In this document: one piece after another, positions 1 through 10,764 of the stretch | How positions within the stretch are numbered: the first letter of the stretch is position 1 | Layout: each line of letters opens with the position of its first letter | Source: Serinus canaria | Taxonomy: Eukaryota > Chordata > Aves > Passeriformes > Fringillidae | Assembly (NCBI RefSeq): GCF_022539315.1 | Contig: NC_066313.1 | Coordinates: 13,395,764-13,459,763, forward strand | DNA: 64,000 nt | Direction of reading: 5' to 3' | The notes under the pieces: generated by a model | The model's input: only the letters and a program-made list of their open reading frames with translations | What the model was told of the DNA's origin: nothing | Database searches by the model: none | Made by a program: the position numbers and the translations under genes

Positions 1-765
1 ATGGGCAGGGACACTTTCTACTAGGTTGCTTAGACATCCATGCAAACTGGCCATTCCAGGGATGGGGTGGCCACAGCTTCTCTGGACAGCCTATTCCAGC
101 ACCTCACCACACACAGAGTAAAGAATTTCTTCCTAATATCTAACCTAAAGTTCCCCTCTTTCAGCCTGAAGTCATTACTCCCTGTCCTATGACTACAGTT
201 CCTGAGTCTATCTCCAGCTTCCTTGTAGGTCCCTTCAGATACTGGAATGTTCTTTGAGGTCTGTAAAAAACCTTCTCTCCAGGCTGAATAGCCCCAACTT
301 TCAGCCTGGAAGGTGCTCAAATCTCCTTATCAACTTCATGCCTTCCTTTCGACTTGTTCCAGCAGTTTCATGTTCTTCAAATTTTGGGGACCCCAACCCT
401 GGATGCAGCACAGCATGTAGGTTCTCTCACCAGAGCAGAGGGTAGAATCTCCTCCTTTGACCCACTCGCCATGGGGCTTGGATGCAGCCCAAGATTTGTT
501 TGGCTTTCCGGGCCATGAGCACTCACTGCTGGTTCATGTTGAGTTTTTCATCAACCAACACCCCCAAGTCCTCCTCCTCAGTGCTCCCAATCACTTCCCC
601 ACCCAACCTGTGGATGTGTCTAGGATTGCCCTGACCATCTACAAGGTGGAGAACCTTGCACTTGGCCTTGTTGAATTTCTCAACGTCCACACAGACCCAC
701 TTTTCCAGCTTGTCAACGTCCCTTGCAACCTTTGTCACTTGTGCAGAGCAGGTTTTGGTGGAGAA
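1..765 (-). mobile_element. CR1 LINE, 3' portion (5'-truncated; runs off left edge)
   Basis: Read on the minus strand this is the 3' third of a chicken-repeat-1 (CR1) non-LTR retrotransposon. Two minus-strand segments carry characteristic pieces of the ORF2 C-terminal region. At about 523-771 there is the end of the reverse-transcriptase part, with FNKAKCKVLHL and DLGVLVDEKLN. At about 30-320 there is the terminal stretch, with FRLDIRKKFFT and WNRLSREAV. They lie in different frames separated by stops and indels, so the copy is dead. The 3' UTR continues to base 1 and the terminal 8-bp tail repeats lie outside the window. The 5' truncation point at about 725-770 is blurred. Severe 5' truncation is normal for CR1. 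Confidence 0.93.
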
Positions 766-770
766 AAACA

Positions 771-3175
771 TATATGCACATCCACCCTACTGAACGGTGT
801 TAGTTTTGAATTATTAAGAGTTATTTTATACAATATTCTTGTCAGGATGTGTGTACCAGCAGTCTCTGGCCAGTCTGACCACCCTGTAACTATCTTTCTG
901 TGTAATATTCCTCTGGAAAACCCTCTCTCCCAATTCTCACTTTTTATGAAAAGTACAAAGGACATGTGAGGGAGAAGGAGTGGTAAATGAGCACAGTGCT
1001 GGATGTTCCCTGAGAATTTTCTCATAGGCTGCTAATTTAGAGTGCAACAAGTCACTAATTAACTCTTTTCCTGAGAGCTAGTTGATGCAATGGTCTATGG
1101 GTTTCCTTCCTCCTCTTCTCCAAGGTGCTGGCAGAGTCACAGCATGCCTCTGGGAGTGCTGCTGAAGGGAGCTCCATGCAGCCCAGAGGAATTTCCTGGG
1201 GCTGCAGGGAGTACTCAAAGTGGCAGTGCTGTGGTAAGTGTAGGGCCATGATTTGGGGATGTTGTGCTAAGAATGGCTGTGTTGGGATTATGCTCCCAAT
1301 ATGACATCCCTCCCTGCTAAACTCCAGAGAAAGTTCTTGACCACTTCTTGCAGAGAAGCATAAAGTTATTGATCAGATGTGTTCCTGTGGCCAGGGCAAC
1401 CCAGGGGGGAGAAAGAGATGGGGAGAAGGAGATGTTACAAAGGAGGGTTGAAGAAGAGGGTGTTTACAGGCTGGCAAGAGCAGTCAGAGCCTGTTGGATT
1501 GGTGCTGCCTATCCTTTACATTGAGCATGTTCAAATACTCAAAATTTGGGGTTTTTTGGGAACAGGAATTCTACTACTCTTTTAATTTAAAACCTTAAGG
1601 AAAAGAGGTTTTCCACCTTCTGCAAAAGTGGCTCTTTATACATCACTCAGATTTTCTGAAGAACAGACAACTGTGTATATTAGTGAGTCATAACAAGGAT
1701 GGTCTCAGAATAAACATGTGTAATTTCAGAAGTAATTTTCAAATTTAGTCAGCCAGATCCAAGTGGCTGTACTTAAATCTCCTACTAACCATTTGGCTTC
1801 TAAATCATGAGGCAGAATCATGAATAACAGATGTTTTGTGATGAGGAGTGACTAAGAGCTAAGTACTTCTATGAGATCTGAATATTTTAGACCATGCCAG
1901 CCTTCTTGATAGCTGGGCATAATAATTACCCTTCTTCCTCCTGCTCTCAAATCTCATGCTGGAGATGAGAGTGTAGTTTGTTATTGCTACTGAGACTTTT
2001 GCTCTAATTTTTTTTAACATCTCCCTGTAATTTTTTAGAGACTCAAATCTTATTTCTTCCGCCTACTTCTCCCATCTTCAAGAAGTCTGCTTTGGAAATA
2101 TAATGAGCTCTTCAGCATTTTTATTTTGTTCTGCTTTGAAGCAAAAGCACTGTAAATCACCTAAAAAATGCTTTCCATGGAAAAATATTTTCCCAGCAGA
2201 TAAAATTCACCCTTTCAAAAACACCTCTCTCCACTGCTGTGATGCATTCAAATTTTATTTTACAAACAATGGCTTTGGTTTGAAAATGAGAGAAAAGTTG
2301 CACTTCACTGACTGACATTATTTTGCTTGGCTTTATAGAAGACTGTTAGAAGGCTGAAATCATCAATTACAATTAATTATGTGTCAATGTTTACACAGGT
2401 CCATTCATATGATAGTAAAACCTGGATAGAGATTATCTCCTTAGAAGTTATAGACCCTCATGATGCAGTGATGAGCATTGGTGTAAAATTAAAAGTCAGC
2501 CAAGACATGCAGCACATAGTGAACTATGTGAACAGTTAAAAGTGCAGAAGTATTAGATTAGTTATACATAATGTGGGCAGTTCTTGATTACATGCTGAAG
2601 AAATGTGACAATATTCACTGTCATACAGCAAATGTATCTTTTCTGTTCATTTCAGTTCCATCACAAAAGAGCATTTTTTGAATATTTCTTTGATATTAAC
2701 TCCTGTTAAGTAATAAAAGAAAACAGTGGACTCCTAGTGGTAAAACAACGCAACAACAAAAAATTATTCAAATTGTGAAAAGTTGAACCATGTCCAAACT
2801 TTGGTATAATCTCATGTAATGCAAAATGGCAATAAGTATAGAAATCTTGCAAAGACATATACAGTCCATCTTATTAAGGGTGTGTGATTAACAACACAGA
2901 TGTTTGTAAAATGTATTTGTAGATGGAGGGTCAACTAGAGCTTTATAATTTTAGTACATCAGTTAGATAGTCCCTTGATGCAATTAAATTACTCTACTTG
3001 ATAGAGCAGGCAGAAAAATTTTAATGGGCATTTGCCTTCTACATTTTCTTCTAGAGAATGAAGTTTTTAATAGGGAACACTGTGGGCAGAGAATCTGGTG
3101 AGGAGCAATGTACCATAAAACTCGAAAGTAGCTTGTCTTGCATCATTTGGTTTTCTGCAAATACTGCTTCATATG
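771..3175. other. Mostly unique AT-rich intergenic or intronic sequence
   Basis: I recognise no repeat family or gene here. The only structure that stands out is the exon-like segment at 1125-1233, listed separately. Small open frames in this stretch have no recognisable domains and look like chance. Confidence 0.5.
1125..1233 (+). other. Candidate exon (unproven)
   Basis: A long pyrimidine run (about 1101-1121) ends in CAAG at 1121-1124, a good 3' splice site. 109 bases later there is GTG|GTAAGTG, a strong 5' splice site. The 109-bp interval is visibly more GC-rich than its surroundings. It is open in two of the three plus frames; the third meets a TGA about 40 bases in. 109 nt is not a multiple of three, so a coding exon here would shift phase. 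I do not recognise the encoded peptide. It could be an exon of a protein gene, an lncRNA exon, or chance; no neighbouring exons were identified. Confidence 0.22.
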
Positions 3176-3444
3176 AGAAAAGAAAAGAAAGGTAAAGAAA
3201 GAGAAGAGAAAAGAAAAGAAAAGAAAAGAAAAGAAAAGAAAAGAAAAGAAAAGAAGAAAGAAAGAAAAGAAAAGCAAAGAAAGAAAGAAAAGAAAAGAAA
3301 AGAAAGAAAAGAAAAGAAAAGAAAAAAGAAAGAAGAAAGAAAAGAAAGAAAAGAAAAGAAAAGAAAAGAAAAGAAAAGAAAAGAAAAGAAAAGAAAAGAA
3401 AGAAAAGAAAAGAAAAGAAAAGAAAAGAAAAGAAAAGAAAAGAG
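3176..3444 (+). repeat. (AAAAG)n pentanucleotide microsatellite
   Basis: About 270 bp of nearly pure purine on the plus strand, mostly GAAAA/AAAAG units with AAAG and single-base interruptions near 3254-3290 and 3326-3350. The long Lys/Glu/Arg frame on plus and the Phe/Ser/Leu frame on minus are products of the 5-bp period and are not genes. Confidence 0.97.
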
Positions 3445-5257
3445 GAGTACTCTTAAAAATATAATGGATTAATACAGGTTTTTTAAAATCTACAGACTGT
3501 CTTTTACAAATTCCTCTCCCAGCCATGTCCTAAAGATTATTTTTGCACACAGAAAATGGCTGCAAGATTGATGGAGTTCCATTCAATAATAGTATGCTGA
3601 TTAGCATATGCTTAATAAAACACTTATTAGCACACACTCCATTCTAAGCATGTCACTCAGAGAAGTTATAACAATATTGATTTTTTTTTACTGTGACAGA
3701 AACATGGGTATACTGGTTCTGCAGTTTTAAAACCATCAGTAAATAAAAATATAGGAAGTAATTTCACACTTTTATTTTATAAAAAGGAGATTGAAATGAG
3801 TTGCAGTAATTCTTCTTGCTCCTATTAATTTGAAATTATGTTACCTAACTGTATTTTCTCATAAATGTCACTTAAAGTGAAGCTTTATTGCCTTCTGCTT
3901 TGAAAGAGGGCAATACATTTTAATTTTTATTTATATAATTTAGCCTGAAATTTTACTTTTATATAGTCTCCCAGGTCAGGCATTGTGATGCTGATGTTTT
4001 GCTGTTCAGAATTCAGGACTACAAAAATACTACTTTGGCCAGGGTAATGTTATTGGTGATGCAAGATTTGCAGTTCTAATAGGTGTTATTTTCTCTCTGT
4101 CTAACCAATCTCTCTTTTTCCCTCTGTTTAACCAGTCTCATCAAAAGAAGGCCTGATCATAAATTATTTTTTAAATTAATTTCAATGTCATTTTTCCTCA
4201 ATTAATTTCCAGGTATATGATACAGATAATAGCTGGACTTTGGCCTCATTTAACTTTCACCGTAATCCCAAATCCTTTAGCTGATGGAGAACAGCAGTAC
4301 CTTAATCCCATTTTATCCTTCAGGAGATTGACATTCTCTGGTTCCATTTGATGACAATAAAAAAACATGAAAGGCAGAACAAACTCATATTGCTGTGGGC
4401 AATTACTTTGATAGAAATCAATCCCTGTCTTTTTCAGGGAGCAGGTGTCCTTTGCTTGGCTATCACGTGCATGCCATGTGGTTATGAAGAGAGCATTGAG
4501 TTTTGGCAGGTCCAGACTTTAAAATATTGGGAGAAATAGCGTGTGCTTGGTTGGCATCCTCAATCTTTTGGGATTTCTGAGATGTGCTCAGGCACATCAT
4601 TCTTTAGTTCACATCTTCTTCTCTCAAGACTATCAAATTCCTCCTTCCTCAAGAACATCCAGCGTTTCTTTTCTTGGCAGCAGGACCAAAACTTCTACAA
4701 AGAAACCTACCCAGGGCCTAGCCAAGTCTAAATGAAGTATGTAAAAAAAGATGGAAATTAGGTTTTTAGGATAATTATGTACAAATTTAGGAAAACAGGA
4801 TATCTTTGTAAAAATGCAATTCTTTTCAATTCTCGAGGCTCACAAAGCTTCATTTTAAAATGATGCTGGTATTTATCTACTTTTTCCTGGGTTTTGTACC
4901 TATTTTAAATTATTTCCTGGGCTTTTGTACCTGTTTTAAATTAGTTCTGTTTCAAAATCAAGCAACATTCAAAGAAAGCAAAAGTAAATACTTCATCACA
5001 TCTGTTGTAGCTCATTAACCTACTCCTGAGCTAATTTTGTTTTTGATTTTTTCCTAATCTTTGTGGGTATACAGAGAGTTTTTATTCATTCCAAAAATAC
5101 TTTCAGACCTACCTAACACTGTTTTATGTGAAAGCTAGTGGAGAATCCATATTGCTTGCAGTGAACAACCCAGCAGCATTTAGAAAATGTCTGTCATTAT
5201 AAGGAACGCCCATGGAGATACTCACTATGAAGCACAGTTGTTTTACAGAAAAAAAGG
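3445..5257. other. Unique AT-rich sequence
   Basis: No recognised element apart from the short tandem duplication at 4883-4943. Confidence 0.5.
4883..4943 (+). repeat. Tandem duplication, about 30-bp unit, 2 copies
   Basis: Copies at 4883-4912 and 4913-4943 begin TTTCCTGGG and end TTTTAAATTA. They differ by one inserted C and one A/G change, so this is a local duplication that has begun to diverge. Confidence 0.85.
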
Positions 5258-5476
5258 AGTTTGATTGGTTTTGGTTGTTTGTTTTTTGTTTGGTTGGTTT
5301 TGGGTTTTGGGTTTTTGTTTTTGGTTTGTTTAGTGGTTTTTTTTTTTGTTTTTGCATTTTTGTTTTGTTTTGTTTCGGGTTTTTGTTTTGGTTTGGTCCG
5401 GCTTGGTTTCTTTTGTTTATCCTTGCTTTGGTTCTCTTTTGTTTGTTTGTTTTTTCTGTTTTGTTTTGTTTTTAAC
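5258..5476 (+). repeat. T/G-rich low-complexity tract
   Basis: About 220 bp composed almost entirely of T and G on the plus strand (runs of TTTTG, TTTGG and TTTTGGG) with only a handful of A and C. The overlapping hydrophobic plus-strand open frames are composition artefacts. Confidence 0.92.
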
Positions 5477-8400
5477 TAGGCAGTTTCCACAAAATTTTCC
5501 CAGAAAGACAAGTCTTTCTACATCAATTTTTAAGATCATTATTATTCATCTTCTACCCCCAAGAGACCTTTTGAAAGGTTAGACTTTCTGGGCTTAAGCA
5601 TTGTTGTTCTCTTGCAAAGTTCTTGTTTTCTTTCAGTTCACATAAAATTTTGTTAGAATTTTTAAAACTCCCTCTATACAAAGCGTTCCACTCCAACCAC
5701 CCCTATGGTATAAGGTGCTTACAGGACTTGAAGTCAGCTGTACACTGAATGGAGTTATGGGAAGAACCATCCCACATATCAATCTCTTCATAGACATGCA
5801 GAAGGTTCTGAATTTCCACAGGTTTTATATTTTTCCTACTAATAAGTAAGCTTCTCAGATTACCTGGGTTCAGGTTGTAAACTGGGGAGTGATGGAGAAA
5901 AATCAACAAAATTCTAAAGGAAAGAATGGGGAGACTTTTTCTCAAAGATTTGTTTAAGCAGTGAGTTTATACCAATGGTTTGAAGAGAAAAGAAAAGAAG
6001 AAAGTTTAGAAAACTTTCAAAAGTTATGTGGGAGGAGGAAAGAAAAACACCTAAAATAATTTCTTCTAATCAATTTATGTACAGATCTGGATTAGACAGA
6101 GCATGCAGTTTATGACCAGCAAAGAGGAACAAGTTCAGGCAGAAGGAGGAAAGCAAGGATAAGGAGAAAAAAAACCTGCTCATTCTTATTTCAGAACTGT
6201 GCTTTATCCATCCCAAAGTGGAGTGAATCAATAGCTGTACTTGGCCTTCTCTGGCTGGAATTCCCAGAGATCTCATCCATGCCATTGTGTCAGGCAGACT
6301 GTGCTGCCAAAAGGGATAAAGGACACACGCCTCCCCAGAAGTAGCAAAGTGTACATTACCCTACCTAAGGAAGCTCTGGATCAGTACCTATTTGAATGTT
6401 TTCCTCTGTTTTGCTAGACTGGAGTTTCTCTTATTTGATGTTCAGATTGATTTTCTTTGTCATGGGATTTGAGACCCTTTCCAAGGATAAACTGCCGTCT
6501 GTTACCACAGCTGAATTTGCTTAAAAGCAGTTGAATGGTAGCAAGGTATGAATTATATGTTCCTCATAAATGGAAGAATGGAACATTCATAACATCAACA
6601 GTCACATTGCTGAGAGAGTTCACAAGACTTGTGATTTTTCCTGTCAGGCTGAAGTGGTGGATCTGAGGAGTATGGAGGGCAGCATGTGGCTGCTGCCTCA
6701 AAACCCAGGAAGCTGCAGGGTGCTGCTGATCTTGTAACCAACCAATAGCTTTACCCTTTCTGGAGAACCATCCCTTCATTAAAGTTTTCATGTAGCAAAC
6801 ACACAAGATAAACATTTAATATTATAATTCCCTTACTATCCAAATTTGGGACAGTTGCCTCTTGATGCAAAATCAGGAGTGAAAAGAGTAACTGTAAAAG
6901 GAGTGTGTTTAGGAACATGATCTCCTAGGTCTGGGAGATAGCTCAGCACATGTAATTCCTTGCTGTCTGCACTTGAACAACCAATCCTTTTCCATTCCTC
7001 TGATTAGAAAACAAAAATTGTCCTTGCAAAGAGAGCTGTGATAGCTGGGACAAAGTTTTGAATTGCTGTAAAGAAGCAATAGATGGGTAGGAAAAGAGCA
7101 TCTTGTGGGCTTGGCATGAGAGCAACTTGCAACCTTCATGTTTTCTAGCTGCCCAGGTAAAGATAAAAGGGAGCTGGATCATTCAGGATGAATGTCTAAT
7201 ATCCCACACACTGCTGTATGGGACATAATGGGGAAATTATGTAGCTGGCCTTGGGGTGTTTCTTTGCTACTCAAAGGCAGCTGGCTAATTTGGGGAACCA
7301 TTAATCTGTCTTTTGGCTGACTAATTTGGGGGAGATGAATGTGGGCTCAAATCACTGAAAGATGTTCTTTCATACTGATGGCCTGGAGGTAACCTCAGAG
7401 CTAAAGAGCCATCTCTGATCATCTCGTTTGATTTGGAAGTAGTTTTAAAAATAAATTATGGATTTTTTAATTTTCATTTTTTCCTAATAAAATATTTAGA
7501 CACTTAAATAATGGTTAATTAAAAAGGTAATGAAAACCAGAAAGGAAGCCTTTAAATTTCAGCTTTTAAGAATGTTTTTCCCTACAGAGCAACAGCAATA
7601 TTCAAGGAAGATAAGGCTAATTATCATGAATATTATTACCAATGCTTTACCTGTGCAGAGATAAGCTAAATGAAATTGCCCTAAGTGGCAACATTTCACA
7701 GAGGTGAATGTTTGCACTCCAATACACACATCTCCTGAGAACCACATATTTGCCTATACATATGAAAGGCATTAATATGAATATATTTTATATAAATTTA
7801 ATATAAATGCATATATTTTAAATACATATGCATTTCATATATTTCATATCTTTCATGTAAATATGCAATACTTATGGATATTTGGTTTTGTATTCAAGTA
7901 GGCTGAGGTATAGGGATCTTAAGTGTTGTATCCAGAATCACAATTAATTCAGGATTGGTGCAGAACTCATTAACTTGCCTCAGGTTGCTCGTAACCAGAG
8001 GGAAAAGGGCATCTCAGAGCAGTTCAAATCCTCCAAGTTCCCAAGCATATTCTACTAACCACGGGAGAAAGGCCAGCTAAATATGGAGGTTTTTCCCATC
8101 CTTCTATCCCTGTGCTTTCCACAGGGAAGGACAAAAAATGTGGAGGGGTAGGAGAGAAGATTCACTAACACACTAAGGGATTCATCCTATCTCCATGAAG
8201 CTATGTCCCTCTCTCTGCCACTTTTCATTCATAGATAAACCCAAAATAGGGGCCTATTTTGCTAGTTTATTTGCAGTGATTTTTTTTTTTTTTTAATTTG
8301 ACTTAGTGCTTCCCGTCCCTGAGTTACCTCCTTAGTGACAGGTATACCACATGTTTTGTGTGATGTTACAATTAAATTCGCAGGAACTAAAAATAAAACA

Positions 8401-8605
8401 TATAAATATCAGCTTTTGGCTTTCTTCTCTAAAAAGTATTCTGTGTAGATACACAGTGCAGACTGACACTCCTCATACAAGCTTTCCACAAAGAAAACAG
8501 GTGTTGTGAAAAACGTGTATTTTATGATTGGCTTTTCGCAAATATTAAAATGAATAATATATGTGTTGTGTTAGAAAGTTATGCTGTATTAATTCTCTTA
8601 AGTAG
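5477..8605. other. Unique AT-rich sequence with short AT and poly(T) tracts
   Basis: No gene or repeat family recognised. It contains an AT-rich stretch at about 7765-7860 with a 10-bp inverted repeat (7805-7814 with 7826-7835), and a poly(T) run at about 8280-8294. Confidence 0.5.
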
Positions 8606-9113
8606 TGTGTTAAATATAGTTTTAGGTTATAGCATAAGGTTAAAATAGAAACTATGCTATGTAAGATACTTTTTTTAAAGAAAGGACTTGCAGCGAGATG
8701 GCAGCCACAGGACACCTAAATCTTTCAGAGAAAGAGAATTTATTGCTCCCTTATCAGAAGAAGGTGACTTCTTCCCACCTCGCTCAGTCCCTGAGGACGC
8801 CGTCAGGATTCAGAGGAAGAAGTTGACACTGACCAGACAGAATCCTGTGTTTGAATGGCATCCTGTGTGAGATGTATGAATATAGAACAGGCTGTTGTTT
8901 TTAAGGGTTAATCCTCTGTTAACAGGTGTCCTTTTCGGGCTTATGCTGCCCAGAAAAAGGTACTTGAACCATCCGTAACTCTTTTATTGTCTCATACTGT
9001 CCTAATCCAAATTGTCCAAATTTTTATTGCTCTAATTATATTATTATTTTATAACCATTTTAGTGCTATTAAACTTTTAAAATTTTAAAAACAAGTGATT
9101 GGCATTTTTCACA
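8606..9113 (+). mobile_element. LTR-like retroelement, plus orientation
   Basis: I recognise this as interspersed avian repeat sequence, best matching an LTR. It could begin at the TGTGTTAAAT motif at 8606. It has an ATTAAA polyadenylation-like signal near 9069 and ends at a CACA near 9113. No clean target-site duplication is visible, so both ends are provisional. A short plus open frame at 8688-8870 lies inside and has no recognisable domain. The next element starts only 2 bp after this one ends. Exact family unknown. Confidence 0.5.
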
Positions 9114-9115
9114 AG

Positions 9116-10764
9116 TGTCATGGTTTGGCATGAGAGGCATTTAGGGAAGTGATGCAAAGCTTCCAGCCACTAGAAAGCTGGCCACACCTCTGTGAAAAAT
9201 ACATGTTAAAGATGAAAGAAACCCGGAAACTTTCTCTTGTGCTTCCAGCCTGGGGACAGGTTACAGGGCCGCCAGCCCCCGGTTCAGCCCAGCTGAGCCA
9301 GGCGGCCCTGCCAGGGAGGGGCCGGGCCCTCTCCGGGGTCCGGGGGCTCACCAAGCCCCGTCCTGCCCGGGCCGGCCCTCTGCCATCAGCTCCCAGGCAG
9401 GGGAGGGAGTGCCCTGGGCCAGGCCAGGCAGGCTCTGCTGTGTGGCCGGACCCCTCTCCGGGTTCGGGGGCTCACCAAGCCCCGTCCTGCCCGGGCCGGG
9501 CCCCAGCAGCTGCCAGGCAGGAGGGCGGGGAAAGCTGCAGAGCCCTGGCTGGAGCAGGGCCGGGCCGTGGCTGTGAACATTTTGCCACCAGGTCCCCTTC
9601 CCCCACACGGCCACCACAAACGAGATCAAGCGGTGAGACCGGGGCAGCCCTGCAGCCTGTGCTGAGTGGCCCTGCAGCTGGAATTGAATGCAGAGAAAAC
9701 CAAAGACCTGCCATGAGGCCAATCCTGACACAGCCCCAGCCATAGTTTCCACCTCTGGCACCCAGTGACCATCTGCAGGCCCTAGGCAAGATGTTAACTC
9801 TTTCAGTGCTTCAGTCCTCCTTTGAGAGAGAGAGAGGAGCGAGATGCAAGCATGTAAAGGAGCAACATGAAGAACACCAACGTCAGTGAAGAAGAAGTCA
9901 AGTCCTAGATGGGAGGGGTGAGGAGATGCCTTGATCTTGGAACTGAAATACTTTTGTAAAGCTGTGGAGAAAAAAGATTCTTTTTTCCTCATAATGCATG
10001 AAAGCCATGGGGAGATGAAGGGTTCAAATTGATATCAAGCGAAGGCCTCCATGCCTCCAAGTAAGCAGATGTTAAAGTAGCTGTGATCCCATGAGAAGTT
10101 TAAACAGAGAGACAAGAGTGTCCTATACCCCCAGGAGAAAACGATCTCTGTTCTGAAAGATGAAGATAATTTTAGAAATGAGTCATGAGAACTTTTACCT
10201 TTGAACAGTTCATCTTTAAAACAATACCCCATAAGTCAACATAGCCCACAGGCAAGCTGTGAGAAAGCTTATAGAAAAAGAGAAGGACTTCATGATTTCC
10301 CTCAGTGGCTACTAGTCATAGAAATTGAAAACCATGAGAGAACTGGTTTTTTCCTCTTGTGGAGAAGTCTCTATATCATTAACAAGAGGGACTTTTCTCC
10401 CTAAGTGAACTGAAGAAAGACTATTTTAGAAGTAGAAAACTGACTAGAAATTTTAGGTTTTGTTTCTTTACATTGTCAGTAAATAAAAAAAGTTGTAGGG
10501 TGAGGAGAAATGTTCTGAAAGGTTTATTTTGATTGTTACTACTTTTTTTTCTTTTAGTTACTGTTAACAAAATTTTCTTTCTACCCTTTTAAAGTTTGGA
10601 ACCTGCTTTGCTTTTCCCCTAATCCTATCTTCCTACCTCACAGCAGGAAGTGAGTACATGAGTGAGTGGCCAACTCTGAAAACCCACCACACTCATCAAC
10701 ACATTGGTTGAGAAAATCCCAAATTAGAGAAATCTTAAACTAGTAAACCAAAACCACTACAACA
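9116..10764 (+). mobile_element. Long solo LTR-like element, plus orientation
   Basis: It starts TGTCATGGTTTGG at 9116 and appears to end in AACCACTACAACA at about 10764. The reverse complement of the end resembles the start, as expected of LTR terminal inverted repeats. An AATAAA at 10482-10487 sets the plus orientation and leaves roughly 280 bp of U5-like sequence. The 5' half holds a CpG- and GC-rich block (about 9255-9560) with an internal duplication. At about 1.65 kb it is long for an LTR. I found no target-site duplication, so the right boundary is uncertain and part may be internal sequence. I recall similar sequence in songbird ERV LTRs but cannot name the subfamily. The long minus-strand open frames across 9348-9992 reflect GC-rich sequence. 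Confidence 0.62.
9327..9520 (+). repeat. GC-rich duplication within the LTR, 124-bp offset
   Basis: About 50 bp starting near 9328 and centred on CTCACCAAGCCCCG recurs 124 bp downstream starting near 9452, with only a few changes. Both copies lie in the CpG-rich core of the long LTR. LTR U3 regions often carry such duplicated blocks. Confidence 0.85.

Noticed and set aside
3143..3526. Long Phe/Ser-rich and Lys/Glu-rich open frames
   Set aside because: Generated by the AAAAG repeat, whose 5-bp period leaves all frames free of stops.
7149..7156. 8-nt microexon between TTTTCTAG and GTAAAG
   Set aside because: Weaker acceptor and donor than at 19.06 kb, no branchpoint-like motif picked out, length not a multiple of three; its existence shows such pairs arise by chance.
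9348..9992. 214-residue minus-strand open frame, the longest in the window
   Set aside because: Antisense to an LTR and driven by GC-rich sequence with few stops; no domain recognised.
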